This document shows positions 45,637-55,928 of a stretch of 64,000 nucleotides of DNA, in pieces; positions within the stretch are counted from its first letter, which is position 1, and the number at the start of each line of letters is the position of its first letter. Under the pieces are notes generated by a model. The model searched no databases, had not been told where the DNA came from, and saw only the letters and a program-made list of their open reading frames with translations. The DNA is from Pseudomonas sp. R5-89-07. GTDB lineage: Bacteria; Pseudomonadota; Gammaproteobacteria; Pseudomonadales; Pseudomonadaceae. The position numbers were made by a program, and so were the translations under genes. The stretch covers positions 3,844,001-3,908,000 of the forward strand of contig NZ_CP027727.1 in assembly GCF_003851685.1 (NCBI RefSeq), in the 5' to 3' direction.

Positions 45637-46596
45637 TTACTTCTTGAGAACGAGTTCGACCGGGGTTTCGATCACGCCATCGGTGGCATCGACCTTCTCG
45701 CCCTTGACCAGCTTCAGCGCATTCTGGATGCCGAACACGGCTTGCTGGGCGGCGGCCTGGTCAGCGGTTGCCAGCACGCGACCGTCCTGCAGCATCGGCT
45801 TGATGGCTTCGATGTTGTCGTAACCCACCACCAGCACTTTACCGGCCTTGCCTGCCGCACGTACGGCAGAGACGGCGCCCAGGGCCATGTTGTCGTTACC
45901 GGCCAGCAGTGCCTTGAGGTCCGGGTATTCGCTCAGCATGGCCGATGCGACTTTCTGGCCCTGGTCGATTTCCCAGTTGCCGGATTGAGTGGAGACGATC
46001 TTCATCCCGGCGGCATCCATCGCATCCTTGAAGCCTGCGGTGCGCTGCTGGGCGTTGGTGGTGGTCGGCACGCCTTCGATGATACCGACCTTGTCGCCTG
46101 CAGCCAGTTGCTTGGCCAGGTAGTCACCGACCAGCTTGGAGCCTTTGCGGTTGTCAGGGCCTACGAAGGGAATGTCGAGTTTCTTGCTTTTCAGCACGTC
46201 CGGGTCCAGGCGGTTGTCGATATTGACGACCTTGATGCCGGCGTCCGAGGCTTTCTTCAGCACGGTGACCAGCGCCTTGGAGTCGGCGGGCGCAATGACG
46301 ATGGCGTTAACCTTGGCCAGAATCATCTGGTTGACGATGTCGATCTGCGCGCTGGTGTCGGTTTCGTTTTTGATGCCGTTGGTGATCATGTCGAAGTCGG
46401 CGGCGTGGGACTTTTGGTAATCCTTGGCGCCCTCTTGCATGGTCACGAAAAATTCGTTGGCAAGGGACTTCATCACCAGGCCAACCTTGGGCTTGGTGGC
46501 AGCGTCGTCAGCGAAAGCAGAAGAGAGAGGAAGGGCAGCGGATGCGGCAGCAAGCACAGCGACAGCAAGAAGACGTCCTGCAAATGGCAGCTTCAT
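45637..46596 (-). CDS. rbsB: Ribose-binding periplasmic protein
   Basis: A 319-aa solute-binding protein with a Sec signal peptide (LAVAVLAAASAALPLSSAFA) and type I binding-protein fold: KVGLVMKSLANEFFVTMQEG, NAIVIAPADSKALVTVLKKA, VVNIDNRLD and LLAGNDNMALGAVSAVRAAG. First gene of the operon, 57 bases ahead of rbsA. Confidence 0.96.
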   Translation of the reverse strand: MKLPFAGRLLAVAVLAAASAALPLSSAFADDAATKPKVGLVMKSLANEFFVTMQEGAKDYQKSHAADFDMITNGIKNETDTSAQIDIVNQMILAKVNAIVIAPADSKALVTVLKKASDAGIKVVNIDNRLDPDVLKSKKLDIPFVGPDNRKGSKLVGDYLAKQLAAGDKVGIIEGVPTTTNAQQRTAGFKDAMDAAGMKIVSTQSGNWEIDQGQKVASAMLSEYPDLKALLAGNDNMALGAVSAVRAAGKAGKVLVVGYDNIEAIKPMLQDGRVLATADQAAAQQAVFGIQNALKLVKGEKVDATDGVIETPVELVLKK

Positions 46597-46652
46597 GGAT
46601 GTACTCCGATCTTATGATTATTGTGAGCAACGCTCGCAGCAAAGAAACGTCT

Positions 46653-46666
46653 CGCAAACGTTTGCG
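46653..46666. promoter_or_regulatory. LacI-type operator, probable RbsR site
   Basis: A perfect 14-bp palindrome CGCAAACGTTTGCG with the CG centre typical of LacI/PurR/RbsR boxes. It starts nine bases downstream of the proposed -10 of the rbs promoter, so bound repressor would block initiation. Confidence 0.85.
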
Positions 46667-46674
46667 TTAGCTGA

Positions 46675-46703
46675 ACTATGAGAACCTTGTTGAGATTTGT
46701 CAA
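46675..46703 (-). promoter_or_regulatory. Sigma-70 promoter of the rbs operon
   Basis: On the minus strand a perfect -35 TTGACA (46703-46698), a 17-base spacer and -10 CATAGT (46680-46675). It reads toward rbsB 79 bases away with the operator between. Confidence 0.75.
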
Positions 46704-48136
<1,433 letters not shown>

Positions 48137-48149
48137 TTCCAGGCTTTAC

Positions 48150-48176
48150 CTGTAGGAGCGAGCCCCGCTCCTACAG
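48150..48176 (+). repeat. Extragenic palindrome, REP-like, also a terminator candidate
   Basis: A perfect inverted repeat with arms CTGTAGGAGCG / CGCTCCTACAG around a 5-base centre, 13 bases after the asparaginase stop. The GTAGGAGCG core is a common Pseudomonas extragenic palindrome. TTTCTC follows, so it may also end transcription. Confidence 0.8.
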
Positions 48177-48243
48177 TTTCTCGCAAAAAATCACACTAAA
48201 TTTCCAAATTCGCTGTCAGACGGACTTCTTTGAATTTAAGCAG

Positions 48244-48284
48244 TTGCGAAATTACCTACAGTTAAATACTGTATGTGCGTACAG
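48244..48284 (+). promoter_or_regulatory. Promoter with an overlapping LexA (SOS) box
   Basis: -35 TTGCGA at 48244-48249, 17-base spacer, -10 TACTGT at 48267-48272. The palindrome CTGTATGTGCGTACAG at 48269-48284 overlaps the -10. It fits the LexA consensus CTGT-N8-ACAG with the inner TAT/GTA positions also favourable. It lies 18 bases before the DUF1654 start codon. Confidence 0.8.
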
Positions 48285-48302
48285 CTTACTAAGGAATACT
48301 CC

Positions 48303-48554
48303 GTGGCAAAGCCCTCCTCCGCAGCACCCGCAGCGCCAGATGCCTATCAACGCCTGGCCATTCGCGTACAAAAAATCATCAACTCGACCAACGCCCAGAA
48401 AGCCAAGGCGGCGCTGATCTTCCGTTTGCCGGATGAGCCAGAGGACGAGTGGGCACGCTTGCTTGAAGAGATTGCAGAAAACGACAACGTCACCCTCGCC
48501 TACCGGGACGACGGCGGCGTGCAGATTTTCTGGGTTGTGCCGAAGGAAGATTGA
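48303..48554 (+). CDS. DUF1654 protein under LexA control
   Basis: An 83-aa protein from a GTG with AAGGA seven bases upstream. The text YQRLAIRVQKIINSTNAQKA, LIFRLPDEPEDEWARLLEEI and DDGGVQIFWVVPKED fits what I recall of Pseudomonas DUF1654 proteins, whose role is unknown. The promoter carries a LexA box and the nuclease gene endA starts five bases after its stop, so it is probably a DNA-damage-induced partner of EndA. Confidence 0.85.
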   Translation: MAKPSSAAPAAPDAYQRLAIRVQKIINSTNAQKAKAALIFRLPDEPEDEWARLLEEIAENDNVTLAYRDDGGVQIFWVVPKED

Positions 48555-48558
48555 TTGA

Positions 48559-49248
48559 ATGAGTGTCCGTTTTTTTGCTGTGTGCTGCCTGTTTTTTGCT
48601 GTCACCGCCAACGCCCAAGCCCCGCGAACCTTCAGTGAAGCCAAGAAAATCGCCTGGAAGCTCTACGCACCGCAATCCACCGAATTCTACTGCGGCTGCA
48701 AATACACCGGTAACCGGATAAACCTCAAAGCCTGCGGTTACATCCCGCGCAAGAACGCCAACCGCGCCGCGCGCATCGAATGGGAACACATTGTGCCCGC
48801 CTGGCAGATCGGCCATCAGCGTCAGTGCTGGCAAAATGGCGGGCGTAAAAACTGCACGCGTCATGATGATGTGTTCAAGCGTGCCGAAGCAGACCTGCAC
48901 AACCTGGTGCCGAGCATCGGCGAGGTGAATGGCGACCGGAACAACTTCAGCTTCGGCTGGCTGCCGGTGCAAAGCGGGCAGTACGGTTCATGCCTGACCC
49001 AGGTGGACTTCAAGGCCAAGAAGGTCATGCCACGCCCGTCCATTCGCGGAATGATCGCGCGCACCTATTTTTATATGAGCAAGCAATACGGCCTGCGCCT
49101 GTCAAAACAGGATCGCCAACGGTATGAAGCCTGGAACAAGACCTACCCGGTTGAAGCCTGGGAGCGCCAGCGCAACCAGACAGTGGGCTGCGTGATGGGC
49201 CGTGGCAACGAGTTTGTCGGCCCGGTAAATCTCAAGGCCTGTGGCTAA
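48559..49248 (+). CDS. endA: Endonuclease I, periplasmic or secreted
   Basis: A 229-aa non-specific nuclease with a signal peptide (MSVRFFAVCCLFFAVTANAQ). The catalytic beta-beta-alpha-metal region is IEWEHIVPAWQIG, followed by DLHNLVPSIGEVNGDRNNFS. Several Cys pairs (YCGCKYTG, NCTRHDD) imply disulfides. Second gene of the LexA-controlled pair; the role may be degradation of DNA released from damaged cells. Confidence 0.93.
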   Translation: MSVRFFAVCCLFFAVTANAQAPRTFSEAKKIAWKLYAPQSTEFYCGCKYTGNRINLKACGYIPRKNANRAARIEWEHIVPAWQIGHQRQCWQNGGRKNCTRHDDVFKRAEADLHNLVPSIGEVNGDRNNFSFGWLPVQSGQYGSCLTQVDFKAKKVMPRPSIRGMIARTYFYMSKQYGLRLSKQDRQRYEAWNKTYPVEAWERQRNQTVGCVMGRGNEFVGPVNLKACG

Positions 49249-49275
49249 AAGGTGGGCGCAACGTGCGCCCACCTT
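49249..49275. terminator. Terminator between convergent endA and SPOR-protein genes
   Basis: A perfect 12-bp stem (49249-49260 with 49264-49275) with a three-base loop, straddling the gap between the two stop codons. Confidence 0.85.
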
Positions 49276-49279
49276 CACG

Positions 49280-49660
49280 TTACTGCGCGACCTTGTGTTC
49301 GATGACCTCTGACACGGTGTCGTTTTTCTTGGCCCGCGCCATCTTTTCGTTGAGCAGCGCCTGCTTGGCTTCAGCCTCGGCTTTGCTGGCAAACGGGCCC
49401 AGCAGTACCTCATCTTTACCGTCGACCTTCACGATATAGAAATTGAAACCATGCTCCAGCAGCCAGGCGGTCAAGTCAGTGATCGCCTGCAGCTTGTGAT
49501 CCGGCGGGCCCACCCATACATCCCATTCTTGAGCGGAGATCGTACCGGTTTGTGGCTGGCTTTGAGTCACGACAGGCTTGGCCTTAGGCGCATCGACAGG
49601 TTTACCTTCGCCGCACCCGACCAATGCCAACACCGCAATTGCCATCGCTACTTTACGCAC
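49280..49660 (-). CDS. SPOR-domain lipoprotein
   Basis: A 126-aa protein. A GTG at 49660 is chosen because AAGGAG lies seven bases upstream and because it puts the lipobox LVGC at residues 11-14, as expected; the upstream in-frame ATG would place the lipobox too deep. After a Pro/Lys linker comes a SPOR domain (WDVWVGPPDHKLQAITDLTA, YIVKVDGKDEVLLGPFASKA), which binds denuded peptidoglycan glycans at division sites. Confidence 0.85.
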   Translation of the reverse strand: MRKVAMAIAVLALVGCGEGKPVDAPKAKPVVTQSQPQTGTISAQEWDVWVGPPDHKLQAITDLTAWLLEHGFNFYIVKVDGKDEVLLGPFASKAEAEAKQALLNEKMARAKKNDTVSEVIEHKVAQ

Positions 49661-49905
49661 TGCCCTGCTCCTTTGAAGATAAAGAGGCGACTTTACCATT
49701 CACTGTCTATTCTGGCGGTCATAAACGTAGGCTTAAACAATGCGAATGATGTATCGCGACCTGTATGATGATGCCATGGGAATTAATGTCGCCTCTATGC
49801 GTCCTAAAAGAGGCAGTCACAGGGAAGCGCTTCGCAGTAAGCTACGCACATCCGACACCTGCCCTGTCTGAACATGTGTCCTTAAAAGTAATCAAGGAGA
49901 AGTCC

Positions 49906-50100
49906 ATGCTTATACTCACCCGCAAAGTTGGTGAAAGCATAAACATCGGTGATGACATTACGATCACCATTCTGGGCGTTAGCGGCCAGCAAGTACGAAT
50001 CGGCATCAACGCCCCCAAGGATGTTGCCGTGCATCGCGAGGAAATTTATCAGCGCATCCAGGCCGGCCTCACTGCGCCGGACAAAAACCAGACGCCTTGA
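49906..50100 (+). CDS. csrA: CsrA-family post-transcriptional regulator (RsmE-like)
   Basis: A 64-aa RNA-binding protein, [20 protein letters not shown] and [20 protein letters not shown], with the conserved Arg of VHREEI that contacts GGA motifs. It represses translation by covering ribosome-binding sites and is titrated by small RNAs of the Gac system. Sequence and length fit RsmE of fluorescent pseudomonads better than RsmA. Its own Shine-Dalgarno, CAAGGAGA, is an A(N)GGA site, consistent with autoregulation. Confidence 0.95.
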   Translation: MLILTRKVGESINIGDDITITILGVSGQQVRIGINAPKDVAVHREEIYQRIQAGLTAPDKNQTP

Positions 50101-50306
50101 AGCACCTCCCAGTAGCCAGCCTTTTGCTTCACCGTAACGGCTGGCGAAAACCTGATTGGCACGTTCGTTTTTCTTATCCGAGCCGTGCGCCCCGTACATG
50201 TCCCTGCGCTGCAAGATGAAACTGCCGTGATGCCCGGAACTTGTTGCATCATTTGCAGCCAAATCCCACGTCATCCTGCGGTCCGAGTGCATTCAGGAGC
50301 ACGTCG

Positions 50307-50570
50307 ATGAGGCCAACCGTTACACAGCCCATGATTTCCATTTCCTGGACGATCGCCTTGCTGATTGGGCTGGTCTTCCTGGCGCTCGGGTATGGCCTGC
50401 GATTGGAAGTCGAGGGGGCTGTCGACCCGGCAGACCATTCCTGGCTGGACTTGGCGTTGCTCTTGTGTGCCTACCTGTTCGCGTTCTGTCTCAAGCCGAT
50501 TCAGAAGACGATCTTGCGTAAGCTGTGCCAGCGCGAGGCGCATCGCGCCGAGCAAAAAACGGCACGCTGA
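50307..50570 (+). CDS. Small membrane protein with two transmembrane helices
   Basis: An 87-aa protein; the ATG follows AGGAG. Two hydrophobic helices (about residues 12-31, ISWTIALLIGLVFLALGYGL, and 46-63, DLALLLCAYLFAFCLKP) flank an acidic loop, and the C-terminus is basic. No function known. Tail-to-tail with the HAD phosphatase gene. The 200 bases upstream, after csrA, hold no other gene I can support. Confidence 0.75.
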   Translation: MRPTVTQPMISISWTIALLIGLVFLALGYGLRLEVEGAVDPADHSWLDLALLLCAYLFAFCLKPIQKTILRKLCQREAHRAEQKTAR

Positions 50571-50574
50571 TCTT

Positions 50575-51246
50575 CTACCGCTCTCGCACAGTCAGCTGGC
50601 CATCAGCGTCTCGCGCCACTTGCAGCCGCTCGTACCCGTCGATACAGGCATGTTCAGTTGCCATTGAAGCCAAGTGCGTCGAGGTCACCACCATCACATC
50701 CGCGCCCGCCGCTTCTGCTGCCCGAATACCTACCGCCGCATCCTCGAACACCAGGCAATCCTGCACCGGCACACCCAAGCGCTGGGCGCCGAGCACGTAA
50801 CATGCCGGATCTGGCTTGCCGCTGGCGACGTCTTCGGCTGTCACCATGACCGCCGGCACAGAAATACCCGCCGCTTCCATTCGACGCACTGCCAGTGCCT
50901 TGGGCGCAGAGGTAACCAGCGCCCACTGATCGGCGGGCAAGCTGTTCAAGAACTCAACCGCACCTGGAATCGCCACGACGCCTTCGACGTCGTCCAATTC
51001 AGCTTCGGTAATCCACGCGGCTTCCTTTTCAGCATCCACACCCGCAAGCGCCTGGCGCGTGATCGTATCAATGGCGCGGGCGCCGTGAATGGTGGTCAGG
51101 AAGGCCTCCACATCCAGGCCGTGGCGTTCGGCCCAGCGGCTCCAAACACGCTCGGCAGCGGCGATGGAGTTGAGCAGGGTCCCATCCATATCGAACAGAA
51201 AGGCACGGTAACGCTGAGTAAATACGGTTGGATTTCGGCTGGGCAC
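50575..51246 (-). CDS. HAD-superfamily sugar-phosphate-type phosphatase
   Basis: About 223 aa from the GTG at 51246, chosen because GGGGAAA precedes it; a far longer in-frame extension runs into the opposite gene and is rejected. Motif I is FDMDGTLLNS, motif II VTSAPK, motif III GKPDPACYVLGAQRLG, motif IV VFEDAAVGIRAAEAAG. The cap is the small helical type of subfamily IA. Relatives include YfbT/GPP-like sugar-phosphate phosphatases. The substrate is not decidable from sequence. Confidence 0.9.
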   Translation of the reverse strand: MPSRNPTVFTQRYRAFLFDMDGTLLNSIAAAERVWSRWAERHGLDVEAFLTTIHGARAIDTITRQALAGVDAEKEAAWITEAELDDVEGVVAIPGAVEFLNSLPADQWALVTSAPKALAVRRMEAAGISVPAVMVTAEDVASGKPDPACYVLGAQRLGVPVQDCLVFEDAAVGIRAAEAAGADVMVVTSTHLASMATEHACIDGYERLQVARDADGQLTVRER

Positions 51247-51447
51247 TGCGCGGTTTCCCCATGTGTTCAAGCGATGATTGACCCCGTGCAATCTACGGCT
51301 CACCTCGGCACTTGTAAACGCTGCGAGGTTCGCGCTCAAAGCCTTGAATGACGAACTTGTCATCATCCTGTTGGTTAGCTGTTCGGGTCGCCTGGTTACT
51401 GTGAACTCACTGCCAAGCCGGCAGCCAACCTTCACAGAGATATCGCC

Positions 51448-51708
51448 ATGAAACGCTTTGCCCTCGCCTTCGCTGCCTTGCTCGCCACTGGTTCGGTCTT
51501 CGCTGCCGACACTACTCCAACTGCCCCGGTGATCCATGATCAGAGCGGCTTCTTTGTCCATCTGGATGTCGCCAAGGTACTGTCCAGTACCGACATCAAC
51601 GGCCAATGCGGTATCGTCCCGGCGCAATTGCGCTACCTGGACCATCAGGACCGCGAGCACGTGCTGGACTACCGGGTGCAAGGCACCGGTTGCGCCAGTG
51701 ACAATTGA
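51448..51708 (+). CDS. Exported DUF2790 protein
   Basis: An 86-aa protein with signal peptide MKRFALAFAALLATGSVFAA and the text VHLDVAKVLSSTDINGQCGI, VPAQLRYLDHQDREHVLDYR and TGCASDN, the two-Cys pattern of DUF2790. These small proteins are specific to pseudomonads and often lie beside metal-responsive two-component genes, as here (42 bases before the response regulator). Function unknown. Confidence 0.88.
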   Translation: MKRFALAFAALLATGSVFAADTTPTAPVIHDQSGFFVHLDVAKVLSSTDINGQCGIVPAQLRYLDHQDREHVLDYRVQGTGCASDN

Positions 51709-51750
51709 TCAAGCTACACTTGCGCAACCCATTGAATCAGGGCAGTTCCC

Positions 51751-52422
51751 ATGAACATCCTCGTAGTCGAAGACGAACCCAAGGCCGGCAATTATCTGCT
51801 CAATGGCCTGCAAGAGCTGGGCTACAGCGTGAGCCTGGCCCGCGACGGCGTGGACGGTTTGCACCAGGCCCTGGAAACGCCATTCGATGTGATCGTGCTC
51901 GACGTAATGATGCCGAAGATGGATGGCTGGGAAGTGCTGCGCCGCTTGCGCAGGGAAGCCGACACGCCCGTGCTGTTCCTCACGGCCCGAGATGACATTG
52001 CCGACCGCATCAAGGGTTTGGAACTGGGCGCCGACGATTACCTGATCAAGCCCTTCTCCTTCGCCGAACTGGTCGCGCGCCTGCGCACCCTGACTCGGCG
52101 CGGGCCGACGCGAGAAGAAGAACACCTGCACATCGCCGACCTGCAGATCGACGTGCTCAAGCGCCGCGTCACCCGCGCCGGCACGCGCATCACCCTGACC
52201 AATAAAGAGTTCGCCCTGCTGCACCTGTTCGCCACACACCAGGGCCAGGTACTGTCACGCTCGCTGATTGCCTCGCGGGTGTGGGACATGAATTTTGACA
52301 GTGACACCAATGTGGTCGACGTGGCCGTGCGGCGCCTGCGCTTGAAAATCGACGACCCGTTCCAACTCAAGTTGATCCACAGCGTACGTGGCATCGGCTA
52401 CCGCTTCGATACCCAGCCATGA
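51751..52422 (+). CDS. OmpR-family response regulator, heavy-metal (CopR/CzcR) type
   Basis: A 223-aa regulator. The receiver domain has the phospho-acceptor Asp51 ([13 protein letters not shown]) and Lys100 ([10 protein letters not shown]). The C-terminal winged helix has [20 protein letters not shown] and [15 protein letters not shown] [13 protein letters not shown]. It resembles regulators of copper or zinc/cadmium/cobalt resistance. The stop overlaps the sensor gene as ATGA. Confidence 0.93.
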   Translation: MNILVVEDEPKAGNYLLNGLQELGYSVSLARDGVDGLHQALETPFDVIVLDVMMPKMDGWEVLRRLRREADTPVLFLTARDDIADRIKGLELGADDYLIKPFSFAELVARLRTLTRRGPTREEEHLHIADLQIDVLKRRVTRAGTRITLTNKEFALLHLFATHQGQVLSRSLIASRVWDMNFDSDTNVVDVAVRRLRLKIDDPFQLKLIHSVRGIGYRFDTQP

Positions 52423-53819
52423 ACCGAACTCGCCATTACTCGCTGACCCTGCGCCTGGCGCTGATCTTCGCCCTGCTCGCCTTTGCCTTGCTGGCCACCC
52501 TGGGTGTGGCCCTGTACCGCGAACTGGAGCGCGAATTGGTGCGCCGCGACGACACCGCGCTAGTAGCCCGGGTGGATCAACTGCGCAACCTGCTCAATGA
52601 CAGCAACACCCTGGGACTGATCCAGACAAAGCCCGAGTTGTTCCAGAACATGCTGGGCAATCGCGAATCCGTCTTGAGTATCGCCGCCCCCGGTCAACAA
52701 CCGTTGCTGCTGGTGAACCCGGCGAATATCGAACTGCCGTCGATCAAACCGGTGCCCAGGGATCATGTACTGGCGTTGAGCGATGTGCAGCATTTGCCGG
52801 GGCTCAACGGCATCCCCTTTTCAACCGTGGCCGCAACCATCGACTCCGGCGACCTCGGCAGCCTGCAAGTCACCAGCGGCCGCCTGATGACCGAGCGCAC
52901 CGCCGTACTCGCCAGCTATCGATTGAGCGTTTATATCCTGGCGAGTATCGCGGCGATCATCCTGGCCTTGGCCGGTTACCTGCTGGTGCATCGCGGCTTG
53001 CTGCCCTTGCGCCGGCTCGCCCGGCACGCTCAAGGGATCGGCGTCGGCAACCTGGCTGAACGCCTCGACGGCCAGGGTGCACCCAAGGAATTGCTGCCGA
53101 TGATCGAGTCGTTCAACACCATGCTGGAACGCTTGTCCAAGGGCTTTGTACAACTGGGCCAAGTCTCCACCGACATGGCCCACGAACTGCGCACGCCGAT
53201 CAATAACCTGCTCGGCGAAACCCAGGTTGCCCTGCAACAGCAGCGCAGTATCGAAAGCTACCAACAGCTGTTGGCTTCCAATGTCGAAGAGCTTGAACGC
53301 CTGGCGCGGATGCTCGATAACATGCTGTTCCTGGCGCGCACCGACCCCGCCAGTGCGCTGCGCCAACGCCAGGCGCTGGACGCATCGCAGGAAGTGGAAC
53401 GCGTCGCGGATTACTTCGAAGGGCTGGCCGGTGACGTGGGCATGCACATTGTCGCCAAAGGCGAAGGCGTGATCTGGGCGGAGCCTATGCTTCTGCGTCG
53501 CGCCCTGGCGAACCTGTGCGCCAACGCCATCAAGTATGGTTCGCCGGGCTCGGAGCTGAGCATCCAGGCCATTGCTGATGACCAGGGCGTCAAATTGAGG
53601 GTCAGTAACCACGGTAAAACCATTCCCGCCGAGCATCTGCCGCGGCTGTTCGAACGGTTTTACCGGGTGGATGAAGCCCGCGAACGCTCTTCCCAGTCCA
53701 ACGGACTGGGGCTGTCAATTGTGGCAACCATCATGCAATTGCATAACGGGCGTTACAGCGTCAGCAGTGAAAACGGCGTGACGAGCTTTGAGTTGTTTTT
53801 CCCCGCGCAGAAAGCGTGA
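52419..53819 (+). CDS. Heavy-metal-type sensor histidine kinase
   Basis: A 466-aa membrane kinase: transmembrane helix 1 near residues 8-30, a periplasmic sensor region, helix 2 near 172-192 ([20 protein letters not shown]), HAMP, an H box with His255 ([18 protein letters not shown]), then N ([17 protein letters not shown]) and G ([18 protein letters not shown]) boxes. It fits the CopS/CzcS family. No target resistance genes lie in the window, so the metal is unknown. Confidence 0.93.
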   Translation: MNRTRHYSLTLRLALIFALLAFALLATLGVALYRELERELVRRDDTALVARVDQLRNLLNDSNTLGLIQTKPELFQNMLGNRESVLSIAAPGQQPLLLVNPANIELPSIKPVPRDHVLALSDVQHLPGLNGIPFSTVAATIDSGDLGSLQVTSGRLMTERTAVLASYRLSVYILASIAAIILALAGYLLVHRGLLPLRRLARHAQGIGVGNLAERLDGQGAPKELLPMIESFNTMLERLSKGFVQLGQVSTDMAHELRTPINNLLGETQVALQQQRSIESYQQLLASNVEELERLARMLDNMLFLARTDPASALRQRQALDASQEVERVADYFEGLAGDVGMHIVAKGEGVIWAEPMLLRRALANLCANAIKYGSPGSELSIQAIADDQGVKLRVSNHGKTIPAEHLPRLFERFYRVDEARERSSQSNGLGLSIVATIMQLHNGRYSVSSENGVTSFELFFPAQKA

Positions 53820-53831
53820 GGCGGCGCCCCG

Positions 53832-54278
53832 TCAATCAAAAGCCCCGTTGAGCACTTCGTAGATGATACCGGTAGCAATGGCTACCAGAATCAAATCGGT
53901 GCCTGCTTGCTGCCACTCGTACCCATCGTAATGCGGCAGGCGACCCGCCAGGCGACCATCAAGTTTCTTGGCGATACCAGGCGGCAGCGGCTTGCCGCGA
54001 GCCAGATTCTTCTGGATACCCGGAGGCAGCGCGGGCCCCGGGCTCCAATAATCGCGATTTCCGCCCACCAGGGTCAGCACACTGCCTCGATCGACGCTGG
54101 GGCCATGACTACCTGCCGACCCTTTGCCCTTAGGCTTGTCGTGGCCCTGCCCCGCTTGGTTATTGCCCTTGTTATTCCCCTGGCCTTTGCCATTGCCAGG
54201 ATCTGCCAAGGCAACACCGCTACCTGCAAACACTGCGATCGACAATACGACAGACACAAACTTCGGGCACTTGATCAT
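53832..54278 (-). CDS. CigR/RcnB-family exported protein
   Basis: A 148-aa protein with a signal peptide (SVVLSIAVFAGSGVALA), a low-complexity Gly/Asn/Lys region (GNGKGQGNNKGNNQAGQGHD), and a C-terminal PPGIQKNLARGKPLPPGIAK repeat with YDGYEWQQAGTDLILVAIAT. This layout is that of CigR-like proteins of the RcnB superfamily. The ATG at 54278 gives the signal peptide directly; 17 upstream in-frame codons are not needed. Confidence 0.85.
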   Translation of the reverse strand: MIKCPKFVSVVLSIAVFAGSGVALADPGNGKGQGNNKGNNQAGQGHDKPKGKGSAGSHGPSVDRGSVLTLVGGNRDYWSPGPALPPGIQKNLARGKPLPPGIAKKLDGRLAGRLPHYDGYEWQQAGTDLILVAIATGIIYEVLNGAFD

Positions 54279-54340
54279 GGCGTAGCTTCCAGAGGGGTAC
54301 CTGCAAAACTGTAGCCGAAGTTGCACCACCGCGTATTGAA

Positions 54341-54970
54341 TCAGCTCACACGGCCACCGGCTTCCACGATATCTACCTGAGTGTGCCAGGCTGCCGCGAC
54401 CGCCAGACGCAAGCCTTCCACCAACACCGGCAGCACCATCGACGGCTGACCGGACCCAGGCAATCCCGGCACATGGATAAACCCACTGCGCACCTCAGAG
54501 CCCGCCAGCGCATGCTGCAATCGATAAAACACCTGATTGCACACGAACGTCCCCGCCGTCTGCGAAACCGACGCAGCAATACCCGCTTCACGCACTGCCC
54601 TGACCATGCTCTTGATCGGTAGTGTCGAGAAGTAAGCAGCCGGGCCGCCTTCTACCACCGCCGTGTCAATCGGCTGGGCGCCCAGATTGTCCGGGATGCG
54701 TGCATCATTGACGTTGATAGCGACCCGCTCGATGGAAATATCGCTGCGCCCAGGGCCCAAGCCAGTGGCGATAACCATCGCCGGATGTAATTCCTCGATC
54801 AGCTGAATCAAGGTCTCGGGCGCCGTGGCAAAGGCGCAAGGCAATCGGCGCGCGACGATCCGCACACCCTCACTCAGTTCCACCCCCTCCAACTGACGCA
54901 CCGCCTCCCAGGAGGGGTTGACTACGTCGTGATCGAAAGGCTCGAAGCCTGTCAGCAATAGGGTTTTCAT
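54341..54970 (-). CDS. pcp: Pyrrolidone-carboxylate peptidase
   Basis: A 209-aa cysteine peptidase (C15) that removes N-terminal pyroglutamate from peptides. Triad residues are visible: Glu81 (SIERVAINVN), Cys144 (TAGTFVCNQVFY) and His166 (SGFIHVPGLPG). The N-terminus MKTLLLTGFEPFDHDVVNPS is classical. It is seven bases after the DUF979 gene, so the peptidase and the two membrane proteins form one operon. Confidence 0.97.
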   Translation of the reverse strand: MKTLLLTGFEPFDHDVVNPSWEAVRQLEGVELSEGVRIVARRLPCAFATAPETLIQLIEELHPAMVIATGLGPGRSDISIERVAINVNDARIPDNLGAQPIDTAVVEGGPAAYFSTLPIKSMVRAVREAGIAASVSQTAGTFVCNQVFYRLQHALAGSEVRSGFIHVPGLPGSGQPSMVLPVLVEGLRLAVAAAWHTQVDIVEAGGRVS

Positions 54971-54977
54971 CCTGGCC

Positions 54978-55928
54978 TCACATCAACAGATAAAGCAGCA
55001 CGATATTGACCACCAGCATCATCAACGCGGTCGGCAACTGGGCCTTGATCACCGCATTCTTGTCCGGCAGCTCCAGCAATGCGGCCGGCACGATATTGAA
55101 GTTGGCCGCCATCGGTGTCATCAGCGTACCGCAGTAGCCGGAAAACATGCCGATTGCCGCCATCACCGCCGGATTGCCGCCATAAATCCCCACCAGCACC
55201 GGCACGCCGACGCCACCGGTCATCACCGGAAAGGCGGCAAAGCCGTTGCCCATGATCACCGTAAACAAGGCCATGCCCAGCACATAAACCATGACCGCCA
55301 CCAACTTGAAATCCAGGTTGATGTAAGTGGTGGTGACGTGGGCAACAGCCGTGCCGACCCCGGCTTCATTGAACAGCAGCCCGAGCATCGCCAGCATCTG
55401 TGGCAGCACCATGGCCCAGCCCAGGGCTTCGGTCAGGCGACGCGATTCGCGCAAGGCTTGCACGGGCGTATCGCGGGTCAGCCAGCAGGCCAGGCCCAGG
55501 GCGATCAAGCAGCCGATGCCGAGCGAGACGAAGGTGGTGTTCTTCGGATCAAGCAGCGGCACCCCGCCGATTTCGGTGTGCTTGAGCAACACCGAGCCGA
55601 TCACCGTGGTCAGCGGGATAGCCAATGCGGGGATAAACAGCTTGTGGCCGAGGCGACCGGCACTGGCGCGCGAAGCCTTGTCGTGCAATTCAGCGTGCTG
55701 GCCACGACCAACGCCCCCCATGCCCGCAATCAACGCCATCAGCACAACGCCAACGCCGATGACCACCGAAGGCAAACGCTCCCCCACCAGGAACGGAATG
55801 GCAAACAGCAGCCAGAACAGCGCACTGGACCAACGTTTGGGGTGGGTGCGATCCAGCAGGATCATACCGGCGGTGATCAGCAACAGCACACCGGCCAGCC
55901 AGTACAGGTATTGAATGGAAATAATCAT
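54978..55928 (-). CDS. DUF979 permease subunit
   Basis: A 316-aa membrane protein with about nine hydrophobic helices (for example LYWLAGVLLLITAGMILLDR, VMVYVLGMALFTVIMGNGFA, GMFSGYCGTLMTPMAANFNI). It fits DUF979, always paired with DUF969. Both have been proposed as a 5-oxoproline transporter because of their association with Pcp and oxoprolinase genes. The start overlaps the DUF969 stop (ATGA). Confidence 0.88.
   Translation of the reverse strand: MIISIQYLYWLAGVLLLITAGMILLDRTHPKRWSSALFWLLFAIPFLVGERLPSVVIGVGVVLMALIAGMGGVGRGQHAELHDKASRASAGRLGHKLFIPALAIPLTTVIGSVLLKHTEIGGVPLLDPKNTTFVSLGIGCLIALGLACWLTRDTPVQALRESRRLTEALGWAMVLPQMLAMLGLLFNEAGVGTAVAHVTTTYINLDFKLVAVMVYVLGMALFTVIMGNGFAAFPVMTGGVGVPVLVGIYGGNPAVMAAIGMFSGYCGTLMTPMAANFNIVPAALLELPDKNAVIKAQLPTALMMLVVNIVLLYLLM

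Noticed and set aside
50575..51681. Long N-terminal extension of the HAD phosphatase
   Set aside because: The extension crosses the divergent DUF2790 gene and its promoter, and HAD motif I is expected close to the N-terminus.
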